From Thermodesulfobacteriaceae bacterium (GTDB lineage Bacteria > Desulfobacterota > Thermodesulfobacteria > Thermodesulfobacteriales > Thermodesulfobacteriaceae): a DNA stretch of 59,988 nucleotides. The first letter of the stretch is position 1. The number at the start of each line of letters is the position of its first letter. This document shows, one piece after another, positions 16,211 through 25,396 of this stretch. Location of the stretch: the NCBI GenBank assembly GCA_025062245.1, contig JANXAD010000007.1, positions 1-59,988 of the forward strand, written 5' to 3'. The notes beneath the pieces are model-generated. The model worked only from the letters and a program-made list of their open reading frames with translations. It was not told the origin of the DNA and did not search any database. A program made the position numbers and the translations under genes.

Positions 16211-17605
16211 CTATTGAATTTTGTAAAGATCTCTATTATTTGAACCTTCTATTTTTTCTGATTTGGGAGAAATAGTTTCTTTTAAAAAGGTTTCCTCTTC
16301 TTCCTCTTTAAGAGACATCCGATAGAAAGTTTCATCTAATTCAAAAATTTGACGAATAAGGTTTACAGCGTACTTTCCATTTTCGTGATAACCCTTTTTG
16401 AGATAATTTATAGGATAATAAAGAAGTTTTTGCACTAAAGAACGGGTTAAAACTTCTAAAGTTTCCCTATCTTCTTCAGATAGATTTTTAAGTTTTTTAA
16501 GAGTTTTAGCAAGTTCTCTTTGTCTTAAAAGTTCAGCTCTTTGAACTAAGGCTCTAATAGTAGGTAGAACTTCAAGTTCTTCAGCCCATTTTTTAAGTTT
16601 AAAAACCTCATCTTCTATAATAGTTTTGGCCCTTAAAGCGGATTTTTTTCTTTCCTTTAAGTTTTCCTCTATTACCAATTTAAGATCATCGATGTCATAA
16701 AGATAAACATTTTCTAATTTGTTTACTTGAGGTTCTACATTTCTTGGAACAGCAATATCTATGATAAAAAGAGGTTTATATTTTCGTGCTCTGAGAACCG
16801 AGGCTACCAAGTCCTTGGTAATTAAAAAAGAAGGAGAACTGGTAGAAGTAATTACAATATCTACAGAGGTAAGAGCTAAAGGAAGTTCTTCTAAGGAAAG
16901 GGCTTCTCCTTTAAACTTCTCTGCTAATTCTAAAGCTTTACTAAAGGTACGGTTAGCAATAATAATTTTTTTGATTCCTGAGGACCTAAAGTGAAGACAG
17001 GCCAGTTCAGCCATCTCTCCTGCTCCAATTAGAAGGAGAACTCTCTCTTTAAGAGAACCTAAGATTTTCTTAGCTAATTGATAAGCTGCATAACTAACAG
17101 AAACAGCCCCTCCTCCTATACCTGTTTCAGTTCTAACTCTTTTAGCCACAAAGAAGGCTCTATGAAAAAGTTTATTTAAAACTAAACCACAAGTTCGGGC
17201 CTCTAAAGCCTGTTGATAGCAGGTTTTAACCTGTCCTAAAATCTGAGGTTCTCCCAACACCATAGAGTCAAGGCCACAGCTAACCTCAAAAAGATGTTTC
17301 ACAGCCTCCTCATTTTCTAAAAGATAAAAGTGATTTTTAAATCTATCCCAGGAAAAGTTAAAAGTTCTTTCCAAGAATTTAGCCAATTCCTCTAAAAGAA
17401 AGTCTTTTTTATCTTTTTCTAAAATAAATCCAAATTCAACTCGATTACAAGTAGAAAGAAAGTATGCTTCTTTAAAGTAAGGAATTTGAGCTTTTAAATT
17501 AAGAAGAAGGGAACTTGAATTTTTAAAGGATAATTTTTCTCTAAGCTCTACAGGAGCTGTTTTATGATTAAGCCCGATTAGTAAGAAAAGTAGATTAGCC
17601 AGCAT
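16211..17605 (-). CDS. hemA: Glutamyl-tRNA reductase
   Basis: Reduces glutamyl-tRNA(Glu) to glutamate-1-semialdehyde, the first step of tetrapyrrole synthesis and hence of siroheme for DsrAB and haem. Catalytic Cys53 lies in STCNR; LIGLNHKTAPVE near 9-20 and HLFEVSCGLDSMVLGEPQILGQVK (split by the family as H-x4-C-GLDS) are diagnostic; the NADPH-binding segment is LLIGAGEMAELA near 189. At 464 residues it has a C-terminal charged extension beyond the dimerisation domain. It overlaps the CcsA-like gene by 11 bases, a pairing often seen as hemX-hemA. Confidence 0.96.
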   Translation of the reverse strand: MLANLLFLLIGLNHKTAPVELREKLSFKNSSSLLLNLKAQIPYFKEAYFLSTCNRVEFGFILEKDKKDFLLEELAKFLERTFNFSWDRFKNHFYLLENEEAVKHLFEVSCGLDSMVLGEPQILGQVKTCYQQALEARTCGLVLNKLFHRAFFVAKRVRTETGIGGGAVSVSYAAYQLAKKILGSLKERVLLLIGAGEMAELACLHFRSSGIKKIIIANRTFSKALELAEKFKGEALSLEELPLALTSVDIVITSTSSPSFLITKDLVASVLRARKYKPLFIIDIAVPRNVEPQVNKLENVYLYDIDDLKLVIEENLKERKKSALRAKTIIEDEVFKLKKWAEELEVLPTIRALVQRAELLRQRELAKTLKKLKNLSEEDRETLEVLTRSLVQKLLYYPINYLKKGYHENGKYAVNLIRQIFELDETFYRMSLKEEEEETFLKETISPKSEKIEGSNNRDLYKIQ

Positions 17606-18416
17606 AGGTATGAAAACCTTTAAATAATAAATTTAAAACAAAAAAACTAAAAAACCAGATTAAAAAACCCAAAATAAACATATAGGCTACCCTTTTACCT
17701 CTCCAACCAATTAAAACTCTTTGATGAATAAGTATGGCATAAATTATCCATAAAATAAGAGTAATTATCTCCTTAGAAGACCATCTCCAGTAACTTCCTA
17801 AGTATAGGTCACTCCATATAATTCCGCTTATAATTCCTAAAGTAAGAAAAGTAAAACCTAAATAAAGACATTTTTCATTTATTCTATCCAAAGAATCCAA
17901 GGGTGGAAGTTTTTTAAAAAAAATACCTAATTTTTTTCTTTTAATTTCATATTCTTGTAATAAATACATAATGGATACAATTAATCCAATAAGAAGAAAT
18001 CCATGAGAAAAAAGAGAAAGGATAGCATGCAGTGGAAACCAAATACTTTTTAAATAGGGATTAAAGGGAGATAAAATAGTTGGAAAAAAGTAAGATAATA
18101 TAAATAAAAATAAAACTAAGGGAAGTAAAAAAAAACCTAAAGTATAAACTTTAATCTTACTTTTATTAAAGAAAAAATAAATAAGCACTATTTGCCAACT
18201 TAAAAAATTAATAATATCAGCAAAGTATAATAAAAAAGTTTGAAAAATTTCATAAATTCTTTTAATCCAGAACAGAGTGTGAAAGAAAAATCCTATGATT
18301 AAGACTAATTGAGAAATTTTTAAAGCTTCCTTCTTGAGAGTTTTAAAATAAAAACCAAACCCTATCCAAGAAACCAGATAGATTATCAGAGTTAAAAAAA
18401 GAAAAAATTCTTTCAT
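17595..18416 (-). CDS. CcsA/HemX-like cytochrome c assembly membrane protein
   Basis: A 273-residue polytopic membrane protein with about eight hydrophobic segments. The C-terminal region reads GSYWRWSSKEIITLILWIIY and HQRVLIGWRGKRVAY, the haem-handling WWD-like region of the CcsA/ResC/HemX family in variant form. These proteins either deliver haem in System II cytochrome c maturation or influence HemA level (HemX). The overlap with hemA supports a HemX-type position, so the choice between the two roles is open. Confidence 0.82.
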   Translation of the reverse strand: MKEFFLFLTLIIYLVSWIGFGFYFKTLKKEALKISQLVLIIGFFFHTLFWIKRIYEIFQTFLLYFADIINFLSWQIVLIYFFFNKSKIKVYTLGFFLLPLVLFLFILSYFFPTILSPFNPYLKSIWFPLHAILSLFSHGFLLIGLIVSIMYLLQEYEIKRKKLGIFFKKLPPLDSLDRINEKCLYLGFTFLTLGIISGIIWSDLYLGSYWRWSSKEIITLILWIIYAILIHQRVLIGWRGKRVAYMFILGFLIWFFSFFVLNLLFKGFHTYAG

Positions 18417-18427
18417 TTAAAAAAAAT

Positions 18428-18853
18428 TTAATCTTCCATTTCTTCCTTTTTCTTGACAATATAGATAGAGCAAGGTGCAAAGGCTGCTAACTTAGCCGCT
18501 GTACTTCCAAGGGTATACCTCAAAATAGGGGCTCTTATGCCTCTGGCTCCTAAAATTAATAAATCTGCCGATTCTTTCTCTATAAAGTTAAGAATAGCCT
18601 CAGGAACTGAAAATTCAGAGATAACAACTGTTCTAATAGGAAAATTACCTGTGACTTCATCTTTAGCCTTACTTAAAAGTTCTTCCCCCTGCTTTAAAGC
18701 TCTCTCTTCTTCCTCCTTAGACATATCTTCTCTTTTTTGAACTATATGAAGAAATATAAGTTCTCCCTTTTTAGTTTCTTTTAAAAATTTTTTAGCTACC
18801 TTTATACCTTCTTTAGCATCTTCAGAGGCATCATAAGCCAAAACCACTTTCAT
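18428..18853 (-). CDS. Universal stress protein (UspA family)
   Basis: A 141-residue single-domain Usp. It starts KVVLAYDASEDAKEGIKVA, and the nucleotide-binding C-terminal loop is GARGIRAPILRYTLGSTAAKL near 104-124, close to the G-2x-G-9x-G-S/T pattern of ATP-binding Usp proteins but with ten rather than nine residues in the middle. The role in stress survival is general. It precedes the CcsA-like gene by 11 bases and may head the usp-ccsA-hemA transcript. Confidence 0.92.
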   Translation of the reverse strand: MKVVLAYDASEDAKEGIKVAKKFLKETKKGELIFLHIVQKREDMSKEEEERALKQGEELLSKAKDEVTGNFPIRTVVISEFSVPEAILNFIEKESADLLILGARGIRAPILRYTLGSTAAKLAAFAPCSIYIVKKKEEMED

Positions 18854-19010
18854 ATAACCTTCCTCCTTTTTTTAATTTTAATAATTTTTTTAATTATAAC
18901 ATAGAAATAATTTTCTAACATCCTCAAACCAACTATAAGTTTTATTTTTTGTTCTTTTCTTAATTTTTATTTAAGCAAAATACGGTCTTTAAAGAGGCTA
19001 AGGTTGATTG

Positions 19011-19220
19011 AAAAATTGTTTAAATTTAAATATAAGATTATTTCGGATAAAAATAAAGATAAAAGGTTTTAGAATAATAAAACTAAAAATTAACCAGTTC
19101 CTCTTGTAAAGGGCGTCCTAAACTTCACCATCTTAGGCTTCTTTTTCTTGTATTATGTTTTTATGAATTTGTTTAATAAACTTACTCATGCTTATTAATA
19201 GGAATTTTTAAACAGTCTCA
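19011..19220 (+). mobile_element. IS/MITE-like remnant upstream of the LysM gene
   Basis: Two parts match the element left of the TonB receptor. AAAGATAAAAGGTTTTAGAAT at about 19051-19071 recurs inverted near 39907-39927 together with flanking similarity, and 19201-19220 is the inverse of the TGAGACTGTTTxAAAATT terminus at 39864. Between these lies the 53-bp segment (19128-19180) shared with 4756-4808. No intact coding sequence. The remainder of the 18854-19295 gap holds only AT-rich sequence and the LysM promoter. Confidence 0.55.
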
Positions 19221-19227
19221 CAAAGGC

Positions 19228-19255
19228 TTGACTTTTCAAAATTTTTGGTTATAAA
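19228..19255 (+). promoter_or_regulatory. Predicted promoter of the LysM/NlpC gene
   Basis: TTGACT (19228-19233) and TATAAA (19250-19255) with a 16-base spacer, 40 bases before the ATG. It begins eight bases after the element terminus at 19220. No convincing Shine-Dalgarno sequence precedes the ATG. Confidence 0.6.
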
Positions 19256-19295
19256 ATTAAAAATTAGTTAATTTTTAGCTTCCTTTTACCTTAAG

Positions 19296-20543
19296 ATGAA
19301 ATTTTTAAGTTATATTTATATATTTTTGAGTTTTTTTTTCCTTTTTTTTTGGACTAAAGAAGCCCTAACTAAAAATCTTACAGAAAGAACTTCTAAAACT
19401 AAAAAAGTTAAAAAATTAACTTCTAAATCTAATTTAATTTCCAAAAGTTCTTTTAAAAATAAAAGAAAAAAATACAAAGTTTTAGAAAATAATTCTTTCC
19501 AAAATTTAACCTATTATGAGGTAAAAAAGGGGGATACCCTTTATAGTATAGCTAAAAGGCATGGTATCTCTGTAGAGGAGTTAAAAAATCTAAATAACTT
19601 AGGAAATTCTGCTCTTAAACCGGGGCAAAAACTTATAATTTCTAAGAATCATTCTAAAAAAGTATTTAAAGTAGAAAAAATAGGAGGTATAAATACGGAA
19701 AGATTCAATTTTTCGGTTTTAGAAAATCGAGAAAACGAGTTTATTTATTATAAGGTTCAAAAAGGAGATACCCTCTTTAGGGTAGCTAAAAAACATGGTC
19801 TTACTGTGGAAGAATTAAAAAACTTAAATAATTTAGAAGACGATGTTTTAACTGTTGGTCAACAGTTAAAAGTTCCCAATATTAAAAATCTTAACCTAAG
19901 CGAAAATTTCGTTTACCATTTAGTTCAGGAAGGAGAAACTCTTTACAGAATTTCCTTAAAATATGGTATTCCAATAGAGCTCATCAAGAAAATTAATAAT
20001 TTGCAAGAAAATATTATAATTGTAGGTCAGGTTTTAAAAATTCCTATCTCTGAGAATTTAGAAGAAGAACCCTTTATTTTTGAAAATCCTATCGCTTACT
20101 ATCAAGAAGAGGAAGAAACTTTAAAGCAAAAATTTGAAAAAATGCGATTAGAAAGAGAGAAATTCCATTTAAAGGAAAAATTTCTTCAAATAGCTGAAGA
20201 TTTTCAAAGTATAAGGTATCGCTTGGGAGGAAATGGAAATGGATATTTAGACTGTTCCATGTTCGTAAAATTGGTTTATCAGAGGTTAGGAATAGATCTT
20301 CCTCGTAGTTCCTTAGAACAGTTTAAATTAGGAAAGGAAGTAGAAAAAAAAGAACTCCTTCCTGGAGATTTGGTCTTTTTTAGAACCAGGGGAAGAAACA
20401 TCTCCCATGTAGGTATCTACTTGGGAGAAAATAAATTTATTCATGTCTCCTCTCGGAGAAAAGGTTTAGCTATAGATTCCTTAGAAGAGGATTATTATCG
20501 TATTCGCTATGCAGGGGCTAAAAGGATTCTTAATCTCCAATAG
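19296..20543 (+). CDS. Cell-wall hydrolase with three LysM repeats and an NlpC/P60 domain
   Basis: A 415-residue exported peptidoglycan endopeptidase. Residues 1-25 form a signal peptide (FLSFFFLFFW core). Three LysM repeats follow at about 73-117, 150-193 and 206-250, each with (K/E)GDTL-type starts. After a charged helix (260-300) comes the NlpC/P60 cysteine peptidase domain: Cys320 in LDCSMF, the histidine in ISHVGIYLG, and a third polar residue in FIHVSS. It cleaves stem peptides during wall growth or division. It stands alone with its own promoter and converges on the cooF cluster. Confidence 0.93.
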   Translation: MKFLSYIYIFLSFFFLFFWTKEALTKNLTERTSKTKKVKKLTSKSNLISKSSFKNKRKKYKVLENNSFQNLTYYEVKKGDTLYSIAKRHGISVEELKNLNNLGNSALKPGQKLIISKNHSKKVFKVEKIGGINTERFNFSVLENRENEFIYYKVQKGDTLFRVAKKHGLTVEELKNLNNLEDDVLTVGQQLKVPNIKNLNLSENFVYHLVQEGETLYRISLKYGIPIELIKKINNLQENIIIVGQVLKIPISENLEEEPFIFENPIAYYQEEEETLKQKFEKMRLEREKFHLKEKFLQIAEDFQSIRYRLGGNGNGYLDCSMFVKLVYQRLGIDLPRSSLEQFKLGKEVEKKELLPGDLVFFRTRGRNISHVGIYLGENKFIHVSSRRKGLAIDSLEEDYYRIRYAGAKRILNLQ

Positions 20544-20546
20544 GAT

Positions 20547-21158
20547 TTAAAAGGTCTCTTCTCTTATTATTTTTCCCTTTATTCCTATGGTATAGCATTT
20601 AAAGGGGATCTTTTTACCAGTTTCTTTTAAGGCGTCTTTTACAGCAAACATAAGTCCTTTACAACAGGGAACTTCCATTATAACCACCTCTACTGAAGAG
20701 ATAGAATTTTCTTTAAAAATTTCAGCCAACTTTTTTTGATAAAATTCTTTACTTTCTATTTTAGGACATCCTATTAAGATCTTCCTATTGGGAAAAAGTT
20801 TAGAATGTATCTCTGAAAAAACTACAGGACAGCAGTCTGCACAAATTAAGAGTTTAGCTTCCTTTAAAAAGGGTGCTTCCACAGGCACCAATTTAATTTT
20901 AACAGGCCAATTTAAAGAAGATTCTGACTTTGGATGAAGAGAAATAAATTCTTCAGCCTCCCTTTCTATAATTTTTAAAGCTCCAGTAGGACATTCCCCT
21001 ATACAAGCCCCTAATCCATCACAAAGAGCCTCAGAAATAAGTTTAGCCTTTCCATCTACTATAACTATAGCTCCTTCTTGACAAGAAAGAACACACTTAC
21101 CACAACCATCACAAAGTTTCTCATCAATTTCAACTATTTTTCTTTTGACCTTAGCCAT
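20547..21158 (-). CDS. Ferredoxin-like iron-sulfur protein of the cooS cluster
   Basis: A 203-residue protein. The N-terminal ferredoxin region has a full C-x2-C-x2-C-x3-C motif (CDGCGKCVLSC, near 16-26) and a second motif CDGLGACIGECP near 48 in which the second cysteine is Leu, so one cluster site is altered. The C-terminal half contains LICADCCPVVF, IGCPK and EVPCCKGL, additional cysteines that could hold metal. It is the last gene downstream of cooS, suggesting a redox or metal-handling partner of carbon monoxide dehydrogenase. Role inferred from context only. Confidence 0.7.
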   Translation of the reverse strand: MAKVKRKIVEIDEKLCDGCGKCVLSCQEGAIVIVDGKAKLISEALCDGLGACIGECPTGALKIIEREAEEFISLHPKSESSLNWPVKIKLVPVEAPFLKEAKLLICADCCPVVFSEIHSKLFPNRKILIGCPKIESKEFYQKKLAEIFKENSISSVEVVIMEVPCCKGLMFAVKDALKETGKKIPFKCYTIGIKGKIIREETF

Positions 21159-21184
21159 AGGTATTTCTCCTTTTTCTCAAATTT

Positions 21185-21718
21185 TTATTGAGATATCAAT
21201 TGTTTAGTTAACTCTTCAGGAGTTAAGTTGGGAGGTAACTTTTCTAAGGTGTCTCTTATTTCGTAAAATAGAGTTTCTGGTAAGTTGGACACCCTATAAA
21301 GGTGCTCCCTTTCTTCCTCACTTAAATAGTAAAAATAGGTTATAAGAAGGGGAAGACCGGGAGATTCTTCTCTTTCTTTAAAAATTTTCTCTATAAGATA
21401 GGAAGCTCTTTTTATCAAAGAAAGTTTTTCTTTATCCTTTAATTCCCTTTCCAAGGCTATGACTACTCTGTCCTTTAAAAGTTCAGCCCTTTGCTTAACC
21501 AGTTCTGGTGGAAGCTCTCCTAAGCAAATATCCGCATACTTACAATAAGCAGCACATCCAAAATCCATCCTGGGATTAGGGATAGTTTTACCACAGGATT
21601 TACATTTCCTTACCGTATCATCCTTAAAAAATTCCATAATAGCTTTACAATCAGGGCAACTTACTTCAAAAATAGCATCTTCCTTCCAATATCTGGTATC
21701 TTGGCCAGGGCACCTCAT
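21185..21718 (-). CDS. Zinc-ribbon-like protein of the cooS cluster
   Basis: A 177-residue protein starting MRCPGQDTRYW. Four cysteines in two CxxC pairs (CPDC, CKSC) between residues 20 and 42 form a zinc-ribbon-like unit, and CAAYCKYADICLG near 54-66 adds three more. The rest is helical and charged. Similar proteins are found near redox and CODH genes in sulfate reducers and are often named only as hypothetical. It lies between cooS and the ferredoxin-like gene. Confidence 0.6.
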   Translation of the reverse strand: MRCPGQDTRYWKEDAIFEVSCPDCKAIMEFFKDDTVRKCKSCGKTIPNPRMDFGCAAYCKYADICLGELPPELVKQRAELLKDRVVIALERELKDKEKLSLIKRASYLIEKIFKEREESPGLPLLITYFYYLSEEEREHLYRVSNLPETLFYEIRDTLEKLPPNLTPEELTKQLISQ

Positions 21719-21813
21719 AACTTAATTTAGCCTCCTTCTTTTAAAATTAATCTTTATCTAAGGATAATAATAAGACTTTTTAGAAAATTAAACCTTGATT
21801 TAAGTCAAAAAAT

Positions 21814-23685
21814 TTAATCCAGACCTAAGGCTTTCCTTTTCTGTTTTATATGTTCTATGATAAGGTCTGCAGCTTTCAGGGGATCTGGCTCAACAGCAAA
21901 TTTAGCTCCAAAGATATTTTCTAATCCAGAGGTTGCAAGTTCTACAATGTTTTTACTTCCAAGAATAGGAGGCATAATTCCTAAGACGGTAAAAATTCCA
22001 CTGGCCATCACATAAAAGGCTATGGCTACTGCTTTTTCGGAATACCATTCAGGAGCAGCTCCAGCTATAGGTAAGTCTTTGATATCTACTCCCAAAGTTT
22101 TAGCTAAAGCACAGGCTATAACTAAAATTCTTGAATTATCCACACAAGATCCTACATGAAGAGAGGGAGGAATTCCTAAAGCTGCACAAATTTCCTTTAG
22201 ACCAGGTCCTGCCATATCCTTTCCCTCAGGAATTTGAAGTCCTGCCTTTCCAATAGCTACATTGGCACACCCGGTAGTTAAAACTAAAATATCATGAGCT
22301 ATAAGCTTTTTAGCCAGTTCCACATGTCCATAATCCTGTTTAATTTTAGGATTATTACATCCTACAATTCCCACCGCTCCCTTAATTTTTCCTATCTTGA
22401 TAGCATTGATGAGAGGCTCTAAACTTCCACCTAAAGCCTTTAAAATAGCCTCTACAGAAAAACCGGTCATACTTTTTACTTCTTTAGAGGGTAAAAAAAC
22501 TTTAGAAGAGGACCTATTTTTAAAGTTCTCTATGGCTTTTCTCACCACTTCATAAGCCTTTTCTTTAGCGTTCTCCGGAGTAAATTCTACATGCTCCATT
22601 CCAGGAAACTTAGCCTTATCAGAGGTTGAAAACATAAGGGTATGATAACACTTGGCTACCTCAGACAAAGAGGGCATAATGCACTGATAGTCTACTACCA
22701 TAGCCTCAACTACACCTGTGACTATAACCAATTCAGTGGCTAAGTGATTTCCTGCCATAGGAATACCTTTTCTCATTAAAACTTCATTTCCAGTGCAACA
22801 AAGTCCAGCTAAGTTTATACCTTTAGCTCCTAAGGATTGAGCTAATTGATTAAGCTCTGGATCCTTAGCTGCTAGATAAATCATTTCTGAAACTACGGGA
22901 TTGTGGCCATGAATCAAAATATTTACCTGATCTTCTTTTAAAACGCCAAAATTAAGAGCAGAAATCTTAGGTTCTGGAGTTCCAAAAATAATATCTGAAA
23001 CTTCAGTTGCAATCATTGAACCACCGTATCCATCTGAAAGACCAGTTCTTACTCCATGTAAAAGTAAGGAAATATAATCATTATCTACTCCCATATGAGT
23101 TCTATGCATAGCTTCAGTTACTTCTCGATCAATTCCACGAGGAATGACCCTTAGTTTTTCCCAAAGTTCAACTCTTTCTTGAGGGACCCTGTTAATAAAG
23201 GTTAAACGCTTTCTTTTAGTTCCATATTCTTCCATAAGTTCTAAGGCTAATTCTTGAGCTATTTCCAGTTCGGTTTTTCCCTCTATTGAAATTCCAAATT
23301 CTTGAGCAATTCTTTTCAGTTTTTCAGAGTCAGAGATTTTATAACCTGAAGCTTCTCCTTTTGCTACTTTATACAAAACTTCTACTAAATCTCTACCATG
23401 GTCTGAATGAGAAGCCGACCCAGCAGCAATCATTCTTACAAGATTTCTGGCAACTATTATATCGGCATCTGCTCCACAAATACCTTTTTGAGGACCCTCT
23501 CCAAAGGGATCAATTCTACAAGGACCCATAGCACAATTTCTACAAGAAAGTCCAAGCTCACAGTATCCACAATGAGGTTCTTGCTCCTTTTTTCTATCCC
23601 AAAGAGTTTTTACTCCCTCTTCTTCAGCCTTTTTAATTAAGGCTTGAGCATCACTCCATATGGTAAGCTCTTTATAGTCTTTCAT
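21814..23685 (-). CDS. cooS: Anaerobic Ni carbon monoxide dehydrogenase catalytic subunit
   Basis: Interconverts CO and CO2 with a Ni-Fe-S C-cluster. The 623-residue monofunctional CooS is complete. B- and D-cluster cysteines lie in CGYCELGLSCRNCAMGPC (Cys39, 42, 48, 51, 56), and Cys70 in GICGAD. C-cluster and proton-path regions include HGHNP, LCCTGNEVLMRKG, VGCNNPK, TTGCANVA and GSCVDNSR. It follows cooF by three bases. No CooC nickel-insertase, CooJ, hydrogenase or acetyl-CoA synthase gene is in the window, so the electron acceptor is unknown. Confidence 0.97.
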   Translation of the reverse strand: MKDYKELTIWSDAQALIKKAEEEGVKTLWDRKKEQEPHCGYCELGLSCRNCAMGPCRIDPFGEGPQKGICGADADIIVARNLVRMIAAGSASHSDHGRDLVEVLYKVAKGEASGYKISDSEKLKRIAQEFGISIEGKTELEIAQELALELMEEYGTKRKRLTFINRVPQERVELWEKLRVIPRGIDREVTEAMHRTHMGVDNDYISLLLHGVRTGLSDGYGGSMIATEVSDIIFGTPEPKISALNFGVLKEDQVNILIHGHNPVVSEMIYLAAKDPELNQLAQSLGAKGINLAGLCCTGNEVLMRKGIPMAGNHLATELVIVTGVVEAMVVDYQCIMPSLSEVAKCYHTLMFSTSDKAKFPGMEHVEFTPENAKEKAYEVVRKAIENFKNRSSSKVFLPSKEVKSMTGFSVEAILKALGGSLEPLINAIKIGKIKGAVGIVGCNNPKIKQDYGHVELAKKLIAHDILVLTTGCANVAIGKAGLQIPEGKDMAGPGLKEICAALGIPPSLHVGSCVDNSRILVIACALAKTLGVDIKDLPIAGAAPEWYSEKAVAIAFYVMASGIFTVLGIMPPILGSKNIVELATSGLENIFGAKFAVEPDPLKAADLIIEHIKQKRKALGLD

Positions 23686-23688
23686 TTT

Positions 23689-24225
23689 TTACCCCCTTTG
23701 GTTTATTTCTTTAAGTTGTTGATAGTAATTTCTAAGAACCTCAAAAGAGGTTGTTTTTTTACGAGCTATCTTCTCTTTAGCCCGCTCTTTTAAGTAAAGA
23801 TTTAAATCCTCAAAAATCAGAGCTCCTGTTTTACAAACCTCTACACAGGCAGGAACTTTTCCTTGTTCCAATCTAAAGAAACATTGGTCACACTTAAAAG
23901 CTACCTCTTGTCCCTCAGAAAGGGTAGCAAATCTTATGACACTAAAAGGACAAGCCATAGCACAAGAACCACAATTAATACATTTTTCTATATCTATCAA
24001 GACTATATTAAAATTTTCCTCTCTATAAATAGCTTCTGTAGGACAAACCTTTTGACAGGGAGCTGGATTACAGTGCCTACATTTATTAGGAAAATTCTTA
24101 GTCTCATAAAGAATAATATCAATTCTTGGTTTAAAAGGAACTAAAGTAGTATGAACAGAGGCACAATTAAATACACATTGTCTACAACCCACACATCGTT
24201 CCGCTCTTATAATAACAGTTTTCAT
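23689..24225 (-). CDS. cooF: CooF-type polyferredoxin
   Basis: Electron carrier of CooS. The 178-residue protein has four cysteine motifs for [4Fe-4S] clusters: CVGCRQCVFNC (11-21), CRHCNPAPCQKVCP (near 50-63), CINCGSCAMACP (near 82-93) and CDQC with CVEVCK (near 110-135). This is the DmsB/HycB-like layout of CooF. It is the first gene of the cluster and is divergent from the AI-2E-type permease. A minus-strand TTGACA occurs at 24285-24290, but no correctly spaced -10 box is clear. Confidence 0.93.
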   Translation of the reverse strand: MKTVIIRAERCVGCRQCVFNCASVHTTLVPFKPRIDIILYETKNFPNKCRHCNPAPCQKVCPTEAIYREENFNIVLIDIEKCINCGSCAMACPFSVIRFATLSEGQEVAFKCDQCFFRLEQGKVPACVEVCKTGALIFEDLNLYLKERAKEKIARKKTTSFEVLRNYYQQLKEINQRG

Positions 24226-24283
24226 ATTCTAACCCTCAAAATTAGTTATAATTTTTACTATAGTTTTTAGCAAAAAAGATTTT

Positions 24284-24311
24284 TTGTCAAGAGGAATTTT
24301 TGCTTTATAAT
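24284..24311 (+). promoter_or_regulatory. Predicted promoter of the AI-2E-type permease, nearly leaderless
   Basis: TTGTCA (24284-24289), 16-base spacer, TATAAT (24306-24311). The ATG at 24323 is only 12 bases beyond the -10 box, leaving a leader of about five bases and no Shine-Dalgarno site. Confidence 0.5.
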
Positions 24312-24322
24312 TAAATTTGGAA

Positions 24323-25396
24323 ATGAATCACAGCAAATTACTTTGGGGAATTGTTTTATTTTTCTCTCTTTCTATAATCTTTCTATTTATTTATACTTTA
24401 AGTCCCCTCTTTAACATTATCTGTTGGGCAGCTATTTTGAGTTTTTATCTTTATCCAGTTTATAAATTTTTTAATAAAAAATTAAAAAATAGAAAAATAA
24501 TTTCAGCTATAATTACTATTTTTGGTTTTATTTGCTTTATTATTTTACCTTTAATTTTTATTACTTTTATTTTTTATCATCAGGTCTCGGTGATTTTAAC
24601 CTATTTAACTCCCTTTCTTCATAAAGACTTCTCTTTTATTTTGCAAGAACTTCAAAAACGTCCTTTTTTATATGATATTTATAAAGAAATTTATTTCTTT
24701 TTTGAGCCTATTTGGAGTAAAATAGAAACTAAGGTAGCTGATGCCCTTTCTGAATTAATACGTTATGGAATCAATTTGTTAACTAATCTTTTTAAAAAAT
24801 CAGCTCTTTTTGGTTTTCAATTGGTTTTAACCACTTTAGCTCTCTTTTATTTTTTGATAGATGGAGAAAAATTTATCTGTATTGCTAAAAATCTCTTTCC
24901 TGCAGAGGAAGACGAAAAGAACTACATTCTTCAAAAAACAAGTGACATTTTACAGGGTATTTTATATGGAAGTATTTTAACCAGCATTGTTCAAGGTGCC
25001 TTAGCTTTAATTATTTATGCTATGTTAGAAGTTCCTCAATATATTATATGGACTATTCTTACCGTTATTGCTTCCTTTATTCCGGTTTTAGGAACTTTCT
25101 TAATTTGGGGACCTATAGTTCTTTTTCTCTTAATTAAAGGTAGTTACCTAAAGGCTTTAATTTTATTTTTATATTCAGCCTTAATTGTCTCTCAAGTGGA
25201 TAATGTGATTAAACCTATTCTTATTGGAGAAAAGGCTCGTCTTCACAATTTATTAGTTTTTTTCTCAGTTTTAGGAGGCTTAACTCAATTTGGAATTTTA
25301 GGTTTATTTTTGGGACCTGTTATTTTAGGACTTTGCTTATGTATCTTAGAAATTTATAAAATAAAAGTATTAAAACAAGGTCCCTTAGATGCCTGA
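24323..25396 (+). CDS. AI-2E family transporter (PerM-like permease)
   Basis: A membrane protein of about 357 residues with roughly eight hydrophobic segments and the family's C-terminal pattern: GILYGSILTSIVQGALALI, then PVLGTFLIWGPIVLFLL and a closing GGLTQFGILGLFLGPVILGL. The family includes exporters and Na+/H+ antiporters, so substrate cannot be set from sequence. The open frame allows TTG at 24317, but the ATG at 24323 is preferred. It overlaps mutM by 8 bases. Confidence 0.88.
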   Translation: MNHSKLLWGIVLFFSLSIIFLFIYTLSPLFNIICWAAILSFYLYPVYKFFNKKLKNRKIISAIITIFGFICFIILPLIFITFIFYHQVSVILTYLTPFLHKDFSFILQELQKRPFLYDIYKEIYFFFEPIWSKIETKVADALSELIRYGINLLTNLFKKSALFGFQLVLTTLALFYFLIDGEKFICIAKNLFPAEEDEKNYILQKTSDILQGILYGSILTSIVQGALALIIYAMLEVPQYIIWTILTVIASFIPVLGTFLIWGPIVLFLLIKGSYLKALILFLYSALIVSQVDNVIKPILIGEKARLHNLLVFFSVLGGLTQFGILGLFLGPVILGLCLCILEIYKIKVLKQGPLDA

